Shown: positions 24,759-36,562 of the stretch, piece by piece | Numbering within the stretch: position 1 is the stretch's first letter | How the letters are laid out: each line of letters starts with the position of its first letter | Origin: Marinobacterium sp. | GTDB lineage: Bacteria > Pseudomonadota > Gammaproteobacteria > Pseudomonadales > Balneatricaceae | Assembly (NCBI GenBank): GCA_030602245.1 | Contig: JAUWAC010000002.1 | Span: 124,001 to 188,000, forward strand | DNA length: 64,000 nucleotides | Direction: 5' to 3' | The notes under the pieces: model-generated | What the model saw: only the letters and a program-made list of their open reading frames with translations | What the model was told of the DNA's origin: nothing | Databases searched by the model: none | Translations under genes and position numbers: made by a program

Positions 24759-27366
24759 CTTCGCTGCCGCACAGGCAGCTGAGAAAAACGGCCCGCGCGA
24801 GATCGCCTGCATCATCAACTTCGCTGCCGCACAGGCAGCTGAGAAACTGCAGGATCCGACCCAGCTGGCGCTGCTTAACTTCGCTGCCGCACAGGCAGCT
24901 GAGAAAGATCCGCATGCGGCATGGAGCAGGCAACCGGCCTTCGCTGCCGCACAGGCAGCTGAGAAAAACCTCCTGTCAGTGAATGGTCGCGCCGGTCCCT
25001 TCGCTGCCGCACAGGCAGCTGAGAAAACTTTGAGTACGTGGTTGCCCGAGAAAAACACCTTCGCTGCCGCACAGGCAGCTGAGAAAAAAGAGAATGAAGA
25101 GCGCATCAAGCAGTATCACTTCGCTGCCGCACAGGCAGCTGAGAAATGGCGTCCGGCCCGCTGATCATTGGTGTGGACCTTCGCTGCCGCACAGGCAGCT
25201 GAGAAATGCTCATGGGCCATTCGGGACAGGCGTGAGCCCTTCGCTGCCGCACAGGCAGCTGAGAAATGGTATTGGCAACCAGAGTACCGCAAGCCACTCT
25301 TCGCTGCCGCACAGGCAGCTGAGAAAGATCAGCTCCAGGTTCTTCACCTTGTCAGGCCCTTCGCTGCCGCACAGGCAGCTGAGAAAAAATCCGCGAACCA
25401 ACTGGCACCGGCCGTCGCCTTCGCTGCCGCACAGGCAGCTGAGAAACGCGACCTCACCATCGCGCCGACGCTACCCACCTTCGCTGCCGCACAGGCAGCT
25501 GAGAAAATCCGCCTGAAAACAACCCTGCGCACCGCCCGCTTCGCTGCCGCACAGGCAGCTGAGAAAAAACAGGACGTTGACGACACCTGTTTCGTAGTCT
25601 TCGCTGCCGCACAGGCAGCTGAGAAAAGATTTCAAGATGCGATCCTGTGTACTGAAACCTTCGCTGCCGCACAGGCAGCTGAGAAAAGATGCGCTGACGG
25701 GGCGGTTTGCCGCCGACCCTTCGCTGCCGCACAGGCAGCTGAGAAAGTCGACGTTGACCAGGCCGCGGATTTCGTAGGCTTCGCTGCCGCACAGGCAGCT
25801 GAGAAATCAGATTCTTCTTCCCGGCGTTTCATCGAGCGCTTCGCTGCCGCACAGGCAGCTGAGAAATGCTCGCGTGAAGCTATCAGCTCGCCCCCAATCT
25901 TCGCTGCCGCACAGGCAGCTGAGAAATGGTATCGGTTGCAGCCGTACCAGGGCGCCTTCTTCGCTGCCGCACAGGCAGCTGAGAAATTCTGGTACTCGCC
26001 GTTGGCGTCAGTGTTGAGCTTCGCTGCCGCACAGGCAGCTGAGAAAAAGAAATGATGAGCGAGAACACACTACCCGTCCTTCGCTGCCGCACAGGCAGCT
26101 GAGAAACAGCGGCCCACAGGGACATGAACCCGACGAACCTTCGCTGCCGCACAGGCAGCTGAGAAAAGCCAGCTTTGCCGCCTTAACTATTTGTTCCGCT
26201 TCGCTGCCGCACAGGCAGCTGAGAAACAGCATTTCCATCAGATCAGAAGGCCATAGTCCTTCGCTGCCGCACAGGCAGCTGAGAAACTCAGGGGCATCGG
26301 TACCAGATCGGCGAGATACTTCGCTGCCGCACAGGCAGCTGAGAAAACGCTATCCGGTCGCGGCCATCAACATCGAATCTTCGCTGCCGCACAGGCAGCT
26401 GAGAAACAGTTCTTCACGCCGTTCGACGTCTCCCGGGTCTTCGCTGCCGCACAGGCAGCTGAGAAATTCCCGAAACGATCCTCATAAGTATCGCTGACCT
26501 TCGCTGCCGCACAGGCAGCTGAGAAATCTGTCTATCTCCAGCTGCAGCAGGAAGCCATCTTCGCTGCCGCACAGGCAGCTGAGAAATTGCGGGACCAGAC
26601 CGACCGCCAGTAGTCCAGCTTCGCTGCCGCACAGGCAGCTGAGAAATTGACCGACGAGTGTCCGAGAATACGCTGTAGCTTCGCTGCCGCACAGGCAGCT
26701 GAGAAAAGCTCCGCATAAGTGCGCCAGTTGATCACCTCCTTCGCTGCCGCACAGGCAGCTGAGAAATTGCGGATGACGCGGGGCCGGAAGATCTGCGCCT
26801 TCGCTGCCGCACAGGCAGCTGAGAAATCACGAACGTGTTCCCCGTAGTAAACCTGGCCCTTCGCTGCCGCACAGGCAGCTGAGAAAAAAAACACTGTTGA
26901 ACTGAATGAGCTGGTTGACTTCGCTGCCGCACAGGCAGCTGAGAAAATAACACTTTTGCGTCGCAGATAATACGCATACTTCGCTGCCGCACAGGCAGCT
27001 GAGAAACCATGGCTGATCCAATTTGAGGGCGTTGTAGGCTTCGCTGCCGCACAGGCAGCTGAGAAAGGCCGGGCCGAACGCGCGGGCCACATGCTGCGCT
27101 TCGCTGCCGCACAGGCAGCTGAGAAATTGTGCTTGACCTCCCAGTCATCAGCGAAAGACTTCGCTGCTGCACAGGCAGCTGAGAAATGCTCACCGGCTGG
27201 CTGCCGTGGCCAGCCGATCTTCGCTGCCGCACAGGCAGCTGAGAAATTACTGCGTTGGAACAGGGTACACCGGTTCCACTTCGCTGCCGCACAGGCAGCT
27301 GAGAAAAGCCCCTCGTCGCTGTTCCTCCGAGGAAACCTCTTCGCTGCCGCACAGGCAGCGCTGACG
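24759..27366 (+). CRISPR. Type I-F CRISPR array, 44 repeats and 43 spacers
   Basis: The 28-nt repeat has the I-F form: CTTCG, stem CTGCC-GCACA-GGCAG, then the 8-nt handle CTGAGAAA. The repeat period is exactly 60 bp throughout, so all 43 spacers are 32 nt. Repeats start at 24759, 24819 and so on to 27339. The repeat at 27159-27186 has one change (C to T in the stem-loop region). The final repeat at 27339 loses its last bases (AGCGCTGACG in place of the normal end), marking the old, leader-distal end. No duplicated spacers were noticed. The crRNA strand is plus, and the adjacent cas6f should process it. Confidence 0.98.
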
Positions 27367-27417
27367 CGGCGGTTATGTTTGGAAGGAGCGGTGGCTGGTG
27401 ATCGAATCTGACCGATT

Positions 27418-27433
27418 TGGCATGTTCTGTGCT
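27418..27433 (+). promoter_or_regulatory. Possible sigma-54 promoter for the chemoreceptor gene
   Basis: TGGCATG-TTCT-GTGCT has the GG and GC pair separated by 10 bp as required at -24/-12, and differs from the consensus at few positions. It lies 180 bp before the chemoreceptor ATG in the gap after the CRISPR array. The rest of this 246-bp gap shows nothing else recognisable. Confidence 0.3.
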
Positions 27434-27612
27434 TTTCCACCGTCATTCTCCTGCCTTGCAGGTAAATATTGTGAATGGATGCCAATTTGCTGGTTTATTG
27501 CACTATATTCTGTGCATTTAATGGCGTGCCTGGCATGTTGAGATGTCTGCCGTGCACCCCTTTGGTGCGCCCTGGGCGTTGATCAAACGAAAACCTGGAG
27601 TAGTTGGATTCC

Positions 27613-29769
27613 ATGAAGCTCAACATCACCATCAAACAGTCCCTGGTGGCCGGGCTTGCGATCAACCTGTTGTCGCTCGCGGTGTTTGGCCTGATCGCGT
27701 TTCAGTCGATTACAACGCTGAATGGCAATCAGCGGGAGCTGGGTCTGAGTGCTCTGTTCGAGACGCAGGGGCGCAATATCAGCCAGTCGGTCGGGGCTGT
27801 GATGGCGCACAACAGCCGGTTGCTGTCGGCCGATACGCCCGAGGAGTTGCAGACGCTGTCGGAGCAGGCTGACGTGACCCTGTTCGAGCGTGCACTGGCG
27901 GAAGACCGGGCGATCGTGCAGCAGCTGGAGCTGCCGGCATCCCGGCGTGATCTTCTGGTGCAGCAGCTGGATCAGCTGGAGCAGCGCTTTGACGGCTTCA
28001 AGGCCCAAAGCGATCGGCTGTACGCTCAGTGGATGGATATTCTGGTGCTGGAGCAGCGCATGCCGCTGCTGATCGGCGAGATCGATACGCAGACGGATGC
28101 GGCGATCGAGCAGATCGAGTCCCTGACGACGGATCTTGGGCATCTGGTGACGCGACAGGGACGCCAGTTCGCTCGCAGCGTGCGCAGTCTGCGTAACGTG
28201 GAGCGCTCGGCGCTGGATGAGCTGCGTGCCGGTTTTCAGGAGATCGTGTTTGGCAACGAGCCCAAGGCGAGAGCGGTCAGCGAGGAGGTGCGCACCGATA
28301 TCGTCAAGCTGACCGCCGTCTCGCGCAGGATTTTGCTGGTGCGTGATCCTGAGCAGCTGTCGATGTTGCGGGATGAGGCGCTGGCACCGTTGGCGCAGAC
28401 GCTCGATGAAAAGCTGGAGCATCTGGTGACGCTGCTGCATCAGCAGCCGTCGATGCAGGAGAAGGCGCAGGCACTGGCCGAGCGCTATCGCGCGATCATG
28501 CAGCGGGTCATGGGCAGCGACGATGCACTGTACGAAATGAAGGCGCGTCAGCTGGCGGAAACGGCGGAGCTGCGCCAGCTGGATGATCAGCTCGGACAGT
28601 CCCGCAGCGCGGTGCTGGCGGTGCTCGGCCAGTTGTCGGAGAGTGCGCAGCAGATTGCGCGTGATGTTGAAGCCTCTTCGTCTGCCACCGCGTCGACCGC
28701 CCGGGTGATGCTGCTGATCGGCGGTGCGATCGTGGCGGCGCTGATGCTGGCGGTCGGGGTGTTGCTGCTGCGCCGTATCATTACGCCGCTGCGCTTCATT
28801 ACCCATCGTATGGACGAGATCGCCAGCGGCGATGGTGATCTGACGGCGCGTATCCAGATGGAGCGCAGCGACGAGATCGGCCGGCTGGCGCAGAGTTTCA
28901 ATGCGTTTGTCGGCGTGATTCAGGAGCTGGTGCGTAAAACGTCGCAGGCGGGGCAGCATGTGGCGATGACCACCGAGCAGACCGCCGCCCGCACGGAAAC
29001 CATGACTGCCGGCGTCTACGAGCAGAAGCGCGAAGTCGATACGGTGGTATCGGCGGTCCATGAGATGGCCAAGAGTCTCGAGGAGGTCGCGGCGAATGTG
29101 GCAGCGACCTTCGAGTCGGCCAGTCAGGTGGATGGGCTGGCGCAGCAGGGACGCTCTGAGGTCGACAGTGCGATTGAGCGTATTCGTGTGGTGGCTCAGT
29201 GCGTGGAGCAGGGCACCGCGGTGGTCGGGCAGTTGAACGAGGACAGCCAGTCGATTGGCGAAGTGCTCGAGGTGATCCGCCAGATCTCCGAGCAGACCAA
29301 CCTGCTGGCGCTGAACGCGGCGATCGAAGCGGCCAGAGCCGGCGAGGCCGGACGAGGGTTTGCCGTGGTGGCCGACGAGGTGCGCACGCTGGCACAGAAA
29401 ACCCACGATTCAACGGCGCGGATTCAGGTCATCATCGAGCAGCTGCAGCGCAACGCGACCGGTGCCAACGAAGCGATTCGGCGCGGTTACGAGGAGTCGC
29501 TGGTGGCGGTGGAACAGGCCGATCGCACCGGGCAGGTGTTGTCGCAGGTGACCCGTTCGATTGCCGATATTCGCCTGATGGCGGAGCAGGTGGCGGCGGC
29601 GACGGAGGAGCAGTCCGCCGTGGCCAACGATATCAACGGCCACATGGCGTCGATCTCACAGGTGACCGATGTGACCTCGGAGCATGTCGGCGGTATCCGC
29701 GAGGACTTCACCCGGCTGCAGGCGCAATCCCGCGAACTCGATGCCGTGGTGGGTGCGTTCAAGATCTGA
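27613..29769 (+). CDS. Methyl-accepting chemotaxis protein
   Basis: This 718-residue chemoreceptor has a transmembrane helix near residues 10-30, a long mainly helical sensory region to about 360, a second membrane helix (VMLLIGGAIVAALMLAVGVLLL), a HAMP domain (RRIITPLRFITHRMDEIASGDGDLTARI) and a cytoplasmic signalling domain. The signalling tip is EQTNLLALNAAIEAARAGEAGRGFAVVADEVRTLAQ. The ligand is unknown. ATG 27613 is chosen over TTG 27604, which would leave only 3 nt to GGAG. A strong terminator follows the stop. Confidence 0.93.
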   Translation: MKLNITIKQSLVAGLAINLLSLAVFGLIAFQSITTLNGNQRELGLSALFETQGRNISQSVGAVMAHNSRLLSADTPEELQTLSEQADVTLFERALAEDRAIVQQLELPASRRDLLVQQLDQLEQRFDGFKAQSDRLYAQWMDILVLEQRMPLLIGEIDTQTDAAIEQIESLTTDLGHLVTRQGRQFARSVRSLRNVERSALDELRAGFQEIVFGNEPKARAVSEEVRTDIVKLTAVSRRILLVRDPEQLSMLRDEALAPLAQTLDEKLEHLVTLLHQQPSMQEKAQALAERYRAIMQRVMGSDDALYEMKARQLAETAELRQLDDQLGQSRSAVLAVLGQLSESAQQIARDVEASSSATASTARVMLLIGGAIVAALMLAVGVLLLRRIITPLRFITHRMDEIASGDGDLTARIQMERSDEIGRLAQSFNAFVGVIQELVRKTSQAGQHVAMTTEQTAARTETMTAGVYEQKREVDTVVSAVHEMAKSLEEVAANVAATFESASQVDGLAQQGRSEVDSAIERIRVVAQCVEQGTAVVGQLNEDSQSIGEVLEVIRQISEQTNLLALNAAIEAARAGEAGRGFAVVADEVRTLAQKTHDSTARIQVIIEQLQRNATGANEAIRRGYEESLVAVEQADRTGQVLSQVTRSIADIRLMAEQVAAATEEQSAVANDINGHMASISQVTDVTSEHVGGIREDFTRLQAQSRELDAVVGAFKI

Positions 29770-29785
29770 AGCCGATGTGCTCGGG

Positions 29786-29818
29786 GCCCGGCACCGTTCG
29801 CGGTGGCCGGGCTTTTTT
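29786..29818 (+). terminator. Intrinsic terminator of the chemoreceptor gene
   Basis: The stem GCCCGGC / GCCGGGC (29786-29792 and 29806-29812) is extended by ACCG/CGGT around a TTCG loop and followed by six T residues (29813-29818). It overlaps the stop codon of the convergent ABC transporter gene. Confidence 0.9.
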
Positions 29819-31643
29819 ATCTGTCTTCAGGTGTCACGGAGCGCTCATCGCGCTGCAGGCGCCACATCCGTGCGTAGTGACCGTTCAGCGCCAGCAGCTG
29901 CTGGTGGCTGCCCTGTTCGACGATCTCGCCCTGATCCAGCACCAGAATCCGGTCGGCGTCGATGACCGTCGACAGGCGGTGAGCGATGACGAGGCTGGTG
30001 TGGTTTTTCGCCAGCGTATTGAGTGCACTGAGGATCGCCTGCTCGCTGGCGCTGTCGAGCGCGGACGTGGCTTCATCGAACAGCAGGATCGGCGGCTTTT
30101 TCAGGATCACGCGGGCGATGGCGATGCGCTGCTTCTCACCGCCGGAGACCTTGAGGCCGCGCTCGCCGACCCGGGTCTGAACGCCGTCGGGCAGGGCGTC
30201 GATAAAGCGATCGAGGCTGGCCATCCGGATCGCATCGCTGACCGCCTCGGGGGCGGCATCGGGCTGGCCGTAGGCGATGTTATTGAAGATGGTGTCGTTG
30301 AACAGCACGGTGTCCTGCGGCACGACGCCGATCGCCCGGCGCAGACTGAGCTGAGTCACGGCGCGGATCGACTGACCGTCGATGAGGATGTCTCCGCCAT
30401 TGAGGTCGTAGAAGCGGAACAGCAGTCGCGCCAGTGTGGATTTCCCTGAGCCGCTGGGGCCGACGATCGCCACCTTCTGGCCCGGCTCCACGCGAAAGCT
30501 CAGGTTGCGGATGATCGGCCGCTCGGCATGGTAGGCGAAACTCACGTCACGAAACTCGATGGCGCCGGCGGTGACGACGAGCGGTCTGGCATCGGGTGCA
30601 TCCTGTACCGTCGGTGTTGTCTTCAGCAGCGCGAACATGTTTTCGATATCGGTGAGGGCGCGGCGGACCTCGCGGTAGACCATGCCGAGGAAGTTCAGCG
30701 GCAGGAACAGCTGCAGAATGTAGGCGTTGATCATGACCAGGGAGCCGAGCGTCATCTCGCCGCTGACGACGTCCGTGGCGGCCAGCCACAGCAGCAGAAT
30801 CATGCCGGCGGCGATGATCAGGGCCTGTCCACTGTTGAGCAGCATCAGCGTGAGGCGGGTCTTGAGGCGCGCCGACTCCCAGCGCGCCAGATTGCGGTCG
30901 TACTGCTCGGCCTCGAACGCTTCGTTATTGAAGTATTTGACCGTTTCGTAGTTGAGCAGGCTGTCGATGGCGCGGGTGTTGGTCTCGGAATCGAGCTGGT
31001 TGGATTCACGCACGAAGCGGTTACGCCACTCGGTGGTGATGATGGTGAAGTAGATGTAGATACCGACGCTGACCAGAATGATCAGCGCGTACCAGGCGCT
31101 GAAGTTGATCAGCAGGATGCCCGCCACCAGCGCCAGTTCGATCAGCGTCGGCACGATGTTGAACACCAGCATCCGCATCAGGAAACCGAAACCGTTGCCA
31201 CCGCGATCGATATCACGCGAGATGCCGCCGGTCTGGCGCGAGAGGTGAAACTCCAGCTCCAGCGCGTGCAGGTGGCGGAACACGCGCAGCACCATCTGTC
31301 GCATGGCGCGTTCGGTGATGCGGCTGAATACCGCGTCCCGTGCCTCGCTGAAGAACACCGAGCCAAAGCGCAGCAGGCCGTAGAATACGACCATCAGCAC
31401 CGGCACGGCGATCATCTGGTGCTGGGCCTGATCCAGGCTGTCGACGATCTGTTTCAGTGCCCAGGGCATGGTGACGGTGGCCAGCTTGGCCATGACCAGC
31501 AGCATGAAGGCGACGCCCATCCGGGCACGAAACGCCCACAGGTAGGGCCAGATTGTTCTGAACACGTCCAGCGCCTGTGCCAGACCAACCGCTTCTGCGG
31601 CCGGGGTGTGGGCGTGCTGCTGGCGGTGAGAGCGTCTGCGCAT
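29817..31643 (-). CDS. Atm1-type ABC exporter (fused permease and ATPase)
   Basis: This is a 608-residue half-transporter. Residues about 30-320 form the six-helix membrane domain, including NTRAIDSLLNYETVKYFNNEAFE, a signature of the Atm1/HMT1 branch. The ATPase domain has Walker A GPSGSGKST, signature VSGGEKQR and Walker B ILLFDEATSALD, with the switch His in IAHRLSTV. Atm1-like proteins export glutathione-linked or sulfur-containing compounds and can confer metal tolerance; the substrate here is not known. Upstream lie imperfect tandem repeats (31701-31770). Confidence 0.9.
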   Translation of the reverse strand: MRRRSHRQQHAHTPAAEAVGLAQALDVFRTIWPYLWAFRARMGVAFMLLVMAKLATVTMPWALKQIVDSLDQAQHQMIAVPVLMVVFYGLLRFGSVFFSEARDAVFSRITERAMRQMVLRVFRHLHALELEFHLSRQTGGISRDIDRGGNGFGFLMRMLVFNIVPTLIELALVAGILLINFSAWYALIILVSVGIYIYFTIITTEWRNRFVRESNQLDSETNTRAIDSLLNYETVKYFNNEAFEAEQYDRNLARWESARLKTRLTLMLLNSGQALIIAAGMILLLWLAATDVVSGEMTLGSLVMINAYILQLFLPLNFLGMVYREVRRALTDIENMFALLKTTPTVQDAPDARPLVVTAGAIEFRDVSFAYHAERPIIRNLSFRVEPGQKVAIVGPSGSGKSTLARLLFRFYDLNGGDILIDGQSIRAVTQLSLRRAIGVVPQDTVLFNDTIFNNIAYGQPDAAPEAVSDAIRMASLDRFIDALPDGVQTRVGERGLKVSGGEKQRIAIARVILKKPPILLFDEATSALDSASEQAILSALNTLAKNHTSLVIAHRLSTVIDADRILVLDQGEIVEQGSHQQLLALNGHYARMWRLQRDERSVTPEDR

Positions 31644-31700
31644 GGCAATACACCGATCAGAAAGAGGGCAGGGCGCGGGTCCCGGTGTAACGGGGAGCAG

Positions 31701-31770
31701 ACCCGTTCAGGTTGCGCGGGGTACACCCGTCAAGGTTGCGCGAGTAACACCCATAAAGGATGAGAGTACC
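31701..31770. repeat. Imperfect 24-bp tandem repeats upstream of the ABC exporter
   Basis: Two adjacent 24-bp units (31701-31724 and 31725-31748) share 19 of 24 bases, with a common core of GGTTGCGCG. A third, weaker unit beginning ACCC runs to 31770. They lie 58-127 bp upstream of the exporter's ATG in the gap after groEL. They could be repeated operator sites; no known motif was recognised. Confidence 0.55.
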
Positions 31771-31848
31771 GTCGAGTCCGGCGTCATGCCAGCGGTGACT
31801 ATCGTTCGGGTTGCCGTGGGAAGGGGTGGCGCTGTGCGGGGAGGGAAA

Positions 31849-31870
31849 GGCCGGGAGGCGAACCTCCCGG
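31849..31870 (-). terminator. Probable terminator of groES-groEL
   Basis: A perfect 8-bp stem CCGGGAGG / CCTCCCGG with a 4-nt loop (31851-31870) lies 16 bp beyond the groEL stop. On the minus strand it is followed by CCTTTCCC, so the U-tract is weak. Confidence 0.6.
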
Positions 31871-31886
31871 CGTGCGGTGCGGCTGA

Positions 31887-33826
<1,940 letters not shown>

Positions 33827-33909
33827 ACCTAAGATTTCCTCCTTACAACCTGCCAATTACAGGCAACAAAAAGAAAACAACGGGCGCGCCATCGCGCTCG
33901 TGGAACCTC

Positions 33910-33938
33910 AAATAGGGTCGGCGGGCAGCGCTTTCAAG
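33910..33938 (-). promoter_or_regulatory. Sigma32 heat-shock promoter of groES-groEL
   Basis: On the minus strand CTTGAAA (33932-33938) is followed, after 14 bp, by CCCTATTT (33910-33917). This is close to the heat-shock consensus CTTGAAA-N13-17-CCCCATNT. It supports heat induction of this groES-groEL copy. No CIRCE element was seen. Confidence 0.75.
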
Positions 33939-34034
33939 AGCAAATTTTTTTGAAAAAATTTCAACTTTTTCGCCCGTGGCGTGAAAAATCTTTTGCTAAA
34001 TTGAAAGAGTGTTCGCTTGTCAGGGAGGGAGTCC

Positions 34035-34622
34035 ATGAGTCGTGTGAATGATGCCGGTCGGTATGGCCTGGCCGAGTACTTTCGCCAGCAGCTGGATGCA
34101 CAGTCGCAGCTGCATGCGGATGAGGAAACGCGCTGGTATCTGGGCAATCTGCTGGAGCGCTTCAGTAGCAGCGATGTGTTGTTCAGCTATGCCGATGGCG
34201 AGCGGGGCATTCGCCCGCTGGCGCTTTTATATGACGATGCCAGTCGTTGCCCGCATGAGCATGAGCGCTGTCTGCTGCTGCGCCAGCTTGGCGATCAGGC
34301 GCTGTTTCTGGGCGCGCTGTTTCCCGAGCACTATGCCCGCAAGGGGATCCGGCGTGACTACTTCATCGGCATGGGCAGCGGCGCCTATGACTATCTGGCC
34401 GCGCATGCGCGTGAACTCAGACACGTCTTTGCCGAGCTGGCGGGCCGCTTTGCGCAGATGCTGGAGCTGGTGGCACGGATCTGTCGGCGCTATCGCGAAT
34501 ACGATGCCGGCGAGATCATGGCGCTGTATCAGCGCTGGCGGGCGACCGGTAATCCGGCACTGGCGCAGCAGCTGATCGCCGCCGGTATCCCGATCGATGA
34601 TTCGGGGGAGCGCAGCCACTGA
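34035..34622 (+). CDS. Conserved hypothetical protein, 195 residues
   Basis: I do not recognise a named family. The protein is soluble, mostly helical and rich in Arg, Leu and Ala, with no signal peptide or membrane segment. Distinct stretches are NDAGRYGLAEYFRQQLD, RCLLLRQLGDQALFLGALFPEHYARKG and YFIGMGSGAYDYLA. ATG 34035 has GGGAGGGAG upstream, whereas TTG 34017 lacks a good site. It is divergent from groES and followed 81 bp later by the SLC13 permease. No function is claimed. Confidence 0.75.
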   Translation: MSRVNDAGRYGLAEYFRQQLDAQSQLHADEETRWYLGNLLERFSSSDVLFSYADGERGIRPLALLYDDASRCPHEHERCLLLRQLGDQALFLGALFPEHYARKGIRRDYFIGMGSGAYDYLAAHARELRHVFAELAGRFAQMLELVARICRRYREYDAGEIMALYQRWRATGNPALAQQLIAAGIPIDDSGERSH

Positions 34623-34703
34623 ACGCCATCCGCGAGATCCATGGCTGCGCAGCCCGGCAGCGGTTGCCGGCACTGACAATGCCCGCCCGGGCCAGGAGCT
34701 GAA

Positions 34704-36542
34704 GTGACTCAGGAGCAGCTGCTCATCGTCGCTATCCTGTTGGCGACCATGCTGATGTTCGTCACCGGGCGCTGGCGCCATGATATGGTCGCCGGCGCGG
34801 CGCTGCTGGCCTGTGTCCTGAGCGGACTGATTCCGGCCGACGAGGCATTCAGCGGTTTTGCGCACCCGGCGGTGGTGACGGTGGCCTGTGTGCTGGTGCT
34901 GAGCCGCGCGCTGCAGTACACCGGCGCCGTGGATCTGCTCACCCGTCACGCGCTGCCTGCCAATGCGGGCCCCACGCTGAGCCTGATGGCGCTGACCGGG
35001 CTCGGCGCGCTGCTGTCCGGTTTCATGAACAATGTCGGCGCGATGGCGCTGTTGATGCCGGTCGCGATGCAACTCGCCGCACGGCTTGAGCTGACACCCG
35101 GGCAGGTGCTGATGCCGCTCGCATTTGGCACCATCCTCGGGGGGCTGACCACGCTGATCGGGACGCCGCCAAACCTGATCGTGTCGGGCTTTCGCAGCGA
35201 GAGCATCGGCGCCGGCTTTGCCATGTTCGACTTCACGGCGGTGGGGCTGCCGGTGGCCGTGCTCAGCGCGCTGTTCATTGCGCTGCTGGGATGGCGCCTG
35301 GTGCCGGCGCGCAAGCAGCCGGGGCGAGAAGGGTTTGACACCGGTGCCTATGTCACCGAGGCACGGGTGACAAAAGAGAGCCGTGTGGCCGGCAAATTGC
35401 TGCGCGAGATCGAGTCCGAGCTGGAGCAGGCCGATGCGCAGGTGATCGGTCTGGTGCGCAATGAGGTGCGGCTTAATGCACCCACCTCCGGGCGGCGTAT
35501 TCGGGCCGGTGACATTCTCGTCATCGAAGCCGATGTGGAGTCTCTGGCCGGTGTGCTGAGCGGGTTGGGGCTGGAGCTTGAGGAGGCGGCATCTGCGGCC
35601 GAACAGGGCTCTGGCGAAGACGCCTCGGGTGGCACGGATGAGGCGGCCGAGGAGGCCGATACCCGCGCATCGAACCGCAGCGGCGAAGGCATGATCATGA
35701 TGGAGCTGGTGGTGCGCACCGAGTCGCGGTTGCAGGGGCGCTCGGCCCGCGACATCCAGCTGCGGACTCGCTACGGACTGAATCTGCTGGCGGTTTCGCG
35801 CGAAGGGTCGCGCATGAAGGCGCGGCTGCGCACACTGAAAATCCGCGCCGGGGATCTGCTGCTGATGCAGGGGGCAGAGGAAGCGCTGAGCGACTTTGCG
35901 GCTGACAACGGCTGCGTACCGCTGGCAGAGCGGGAGCTGCGTATCCCCGATCGCGGCAAGGCGCTGGCGGCTTCGCTGATCATGCTGGCGGCGGTTGCCG
36001 CAGCCGCACTTTCGCTGCTGCCCACGGCGATCGCGTTTGCCGCCGGTGTGCTGGCCACGATGGCGCTGCGGACCCTGCCATTGCGGGCGGTCTACGATGC
36101 GATCGACTGGCCGGTCATCGTCCTGCTGGGAGCACTGATGCCGGTGGCTGCGGTCATGGAGAACACCGGCACCGCGGCACTCGTGGCCGAGCTGCTGCTC
36201 GAACAGGTGGCCGGCGGCAGCGCGCCGCTCGCCATCGGCCTGATCCTGACGCTGACGATGTTGGTGTCATGCGTGGTCAATAATGCCGCCACTGCCGCGG
36301 CGATGTGCCCGATCGCTCTGGGCGCCGCGGCGACGCTGGGTGTCAGCGACGACGCCTTCCTGATGGCGGTGGCGATCGGCGCGTCCTGCGCCTTCCTGAC
36401 CCCGATCGGCCACCAGAACAACACCCTGATACTGGGGCCTGGCGGGTTCCATTTCAGTGATTACTGGCGCCTGGGGCTGCCGGTATCACTGCTGGTGATG
36501 CTGATCAGCGTGCCGCTGCTGCTGTGGGTCTGGCCGCTGTAG
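34704..36542 (+). CDS. SLC13-family permease with two TrkA-C domains
   Basis: This 612-residue membrane protein has two blocks of helices (about residues 1-185 and 415-612) separated by a cytoplasmic part with two TrkA-C/RCK-C domains (about 215-290 and 330-405). The motif GLTTLIGTPPNLIVSGF and its late counterpart SCAFLTPIGHQNNTLILGPGGF are the paired family signatures. Such proteins import anions such as sulfate, dicarboxylates or taurine-like compounds with Na+ or H+; the ion here is unknown. The start is GTG 34704, with GGAG upstream. Confidence 0.88.
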   Translation: MTQEQLLIVAILLATMLMFVTGRWRHDMVAGAALLACVLSGLIPADEAFSGFAHPAVVTVACVLVLSRALQYTGAVDLLTRHALPANAGPTLSLMALTGLGALLSGFMNNVGAMALLMPVAMQLAARLELTPGQVLMPLAFGTILGGLTTLIGTPPNLIVSGFRSESIGAGFAMFDFTAVGLPVAVLSALFIALLGWRLVPARKQPGREGFDTGAYVTEARVTKESRVAGKLLREIESELEQADAQVIGLVRNEVRLNAPTSGRRIRAGDILVIEADVESLAGVLSGLGLELEEAASAAEQGSGEDASGGTDEAAEEADTRASNRSGEGMIMMELVVRTESRLQGRSARDIQLRTRYGLNLLAVSREGSRMKARLRTLKIRAGDLLLMQGAEEALSDFAADNGCVPLAERELRIPDRGKALAASLIMLAAVAAAALSLLPTAIAFAAGVLATMALRTLPLRAVYDAIDWPVIVLLGALMPVAAVMENTGTAALVAELLLEQVAGGSAPLAIGLILTLTMLVSCVVNNAATAAAMCPIALGAAATLGVSDDAFLMAVAIGASCAFLTPIGHQNNTLILGPGGFHFSDYWRLGLPVSLLVMLISVPLLLWVWPL

Positions 36543-36562
36543 TTCCTGTCGTGCCGTCATCA

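Noticed and set aside
24787-26055. Long open frames across the CRISPR array with a repeated Phe-Ala-Ala-Ala-Gln-Ala-Ala-Glu-Lys unit
   Set aside because: The 60-bp repeat period is divisible by three, so open frames across spacers arise by chance. The region is a CRISPR array, not a repeat protein.
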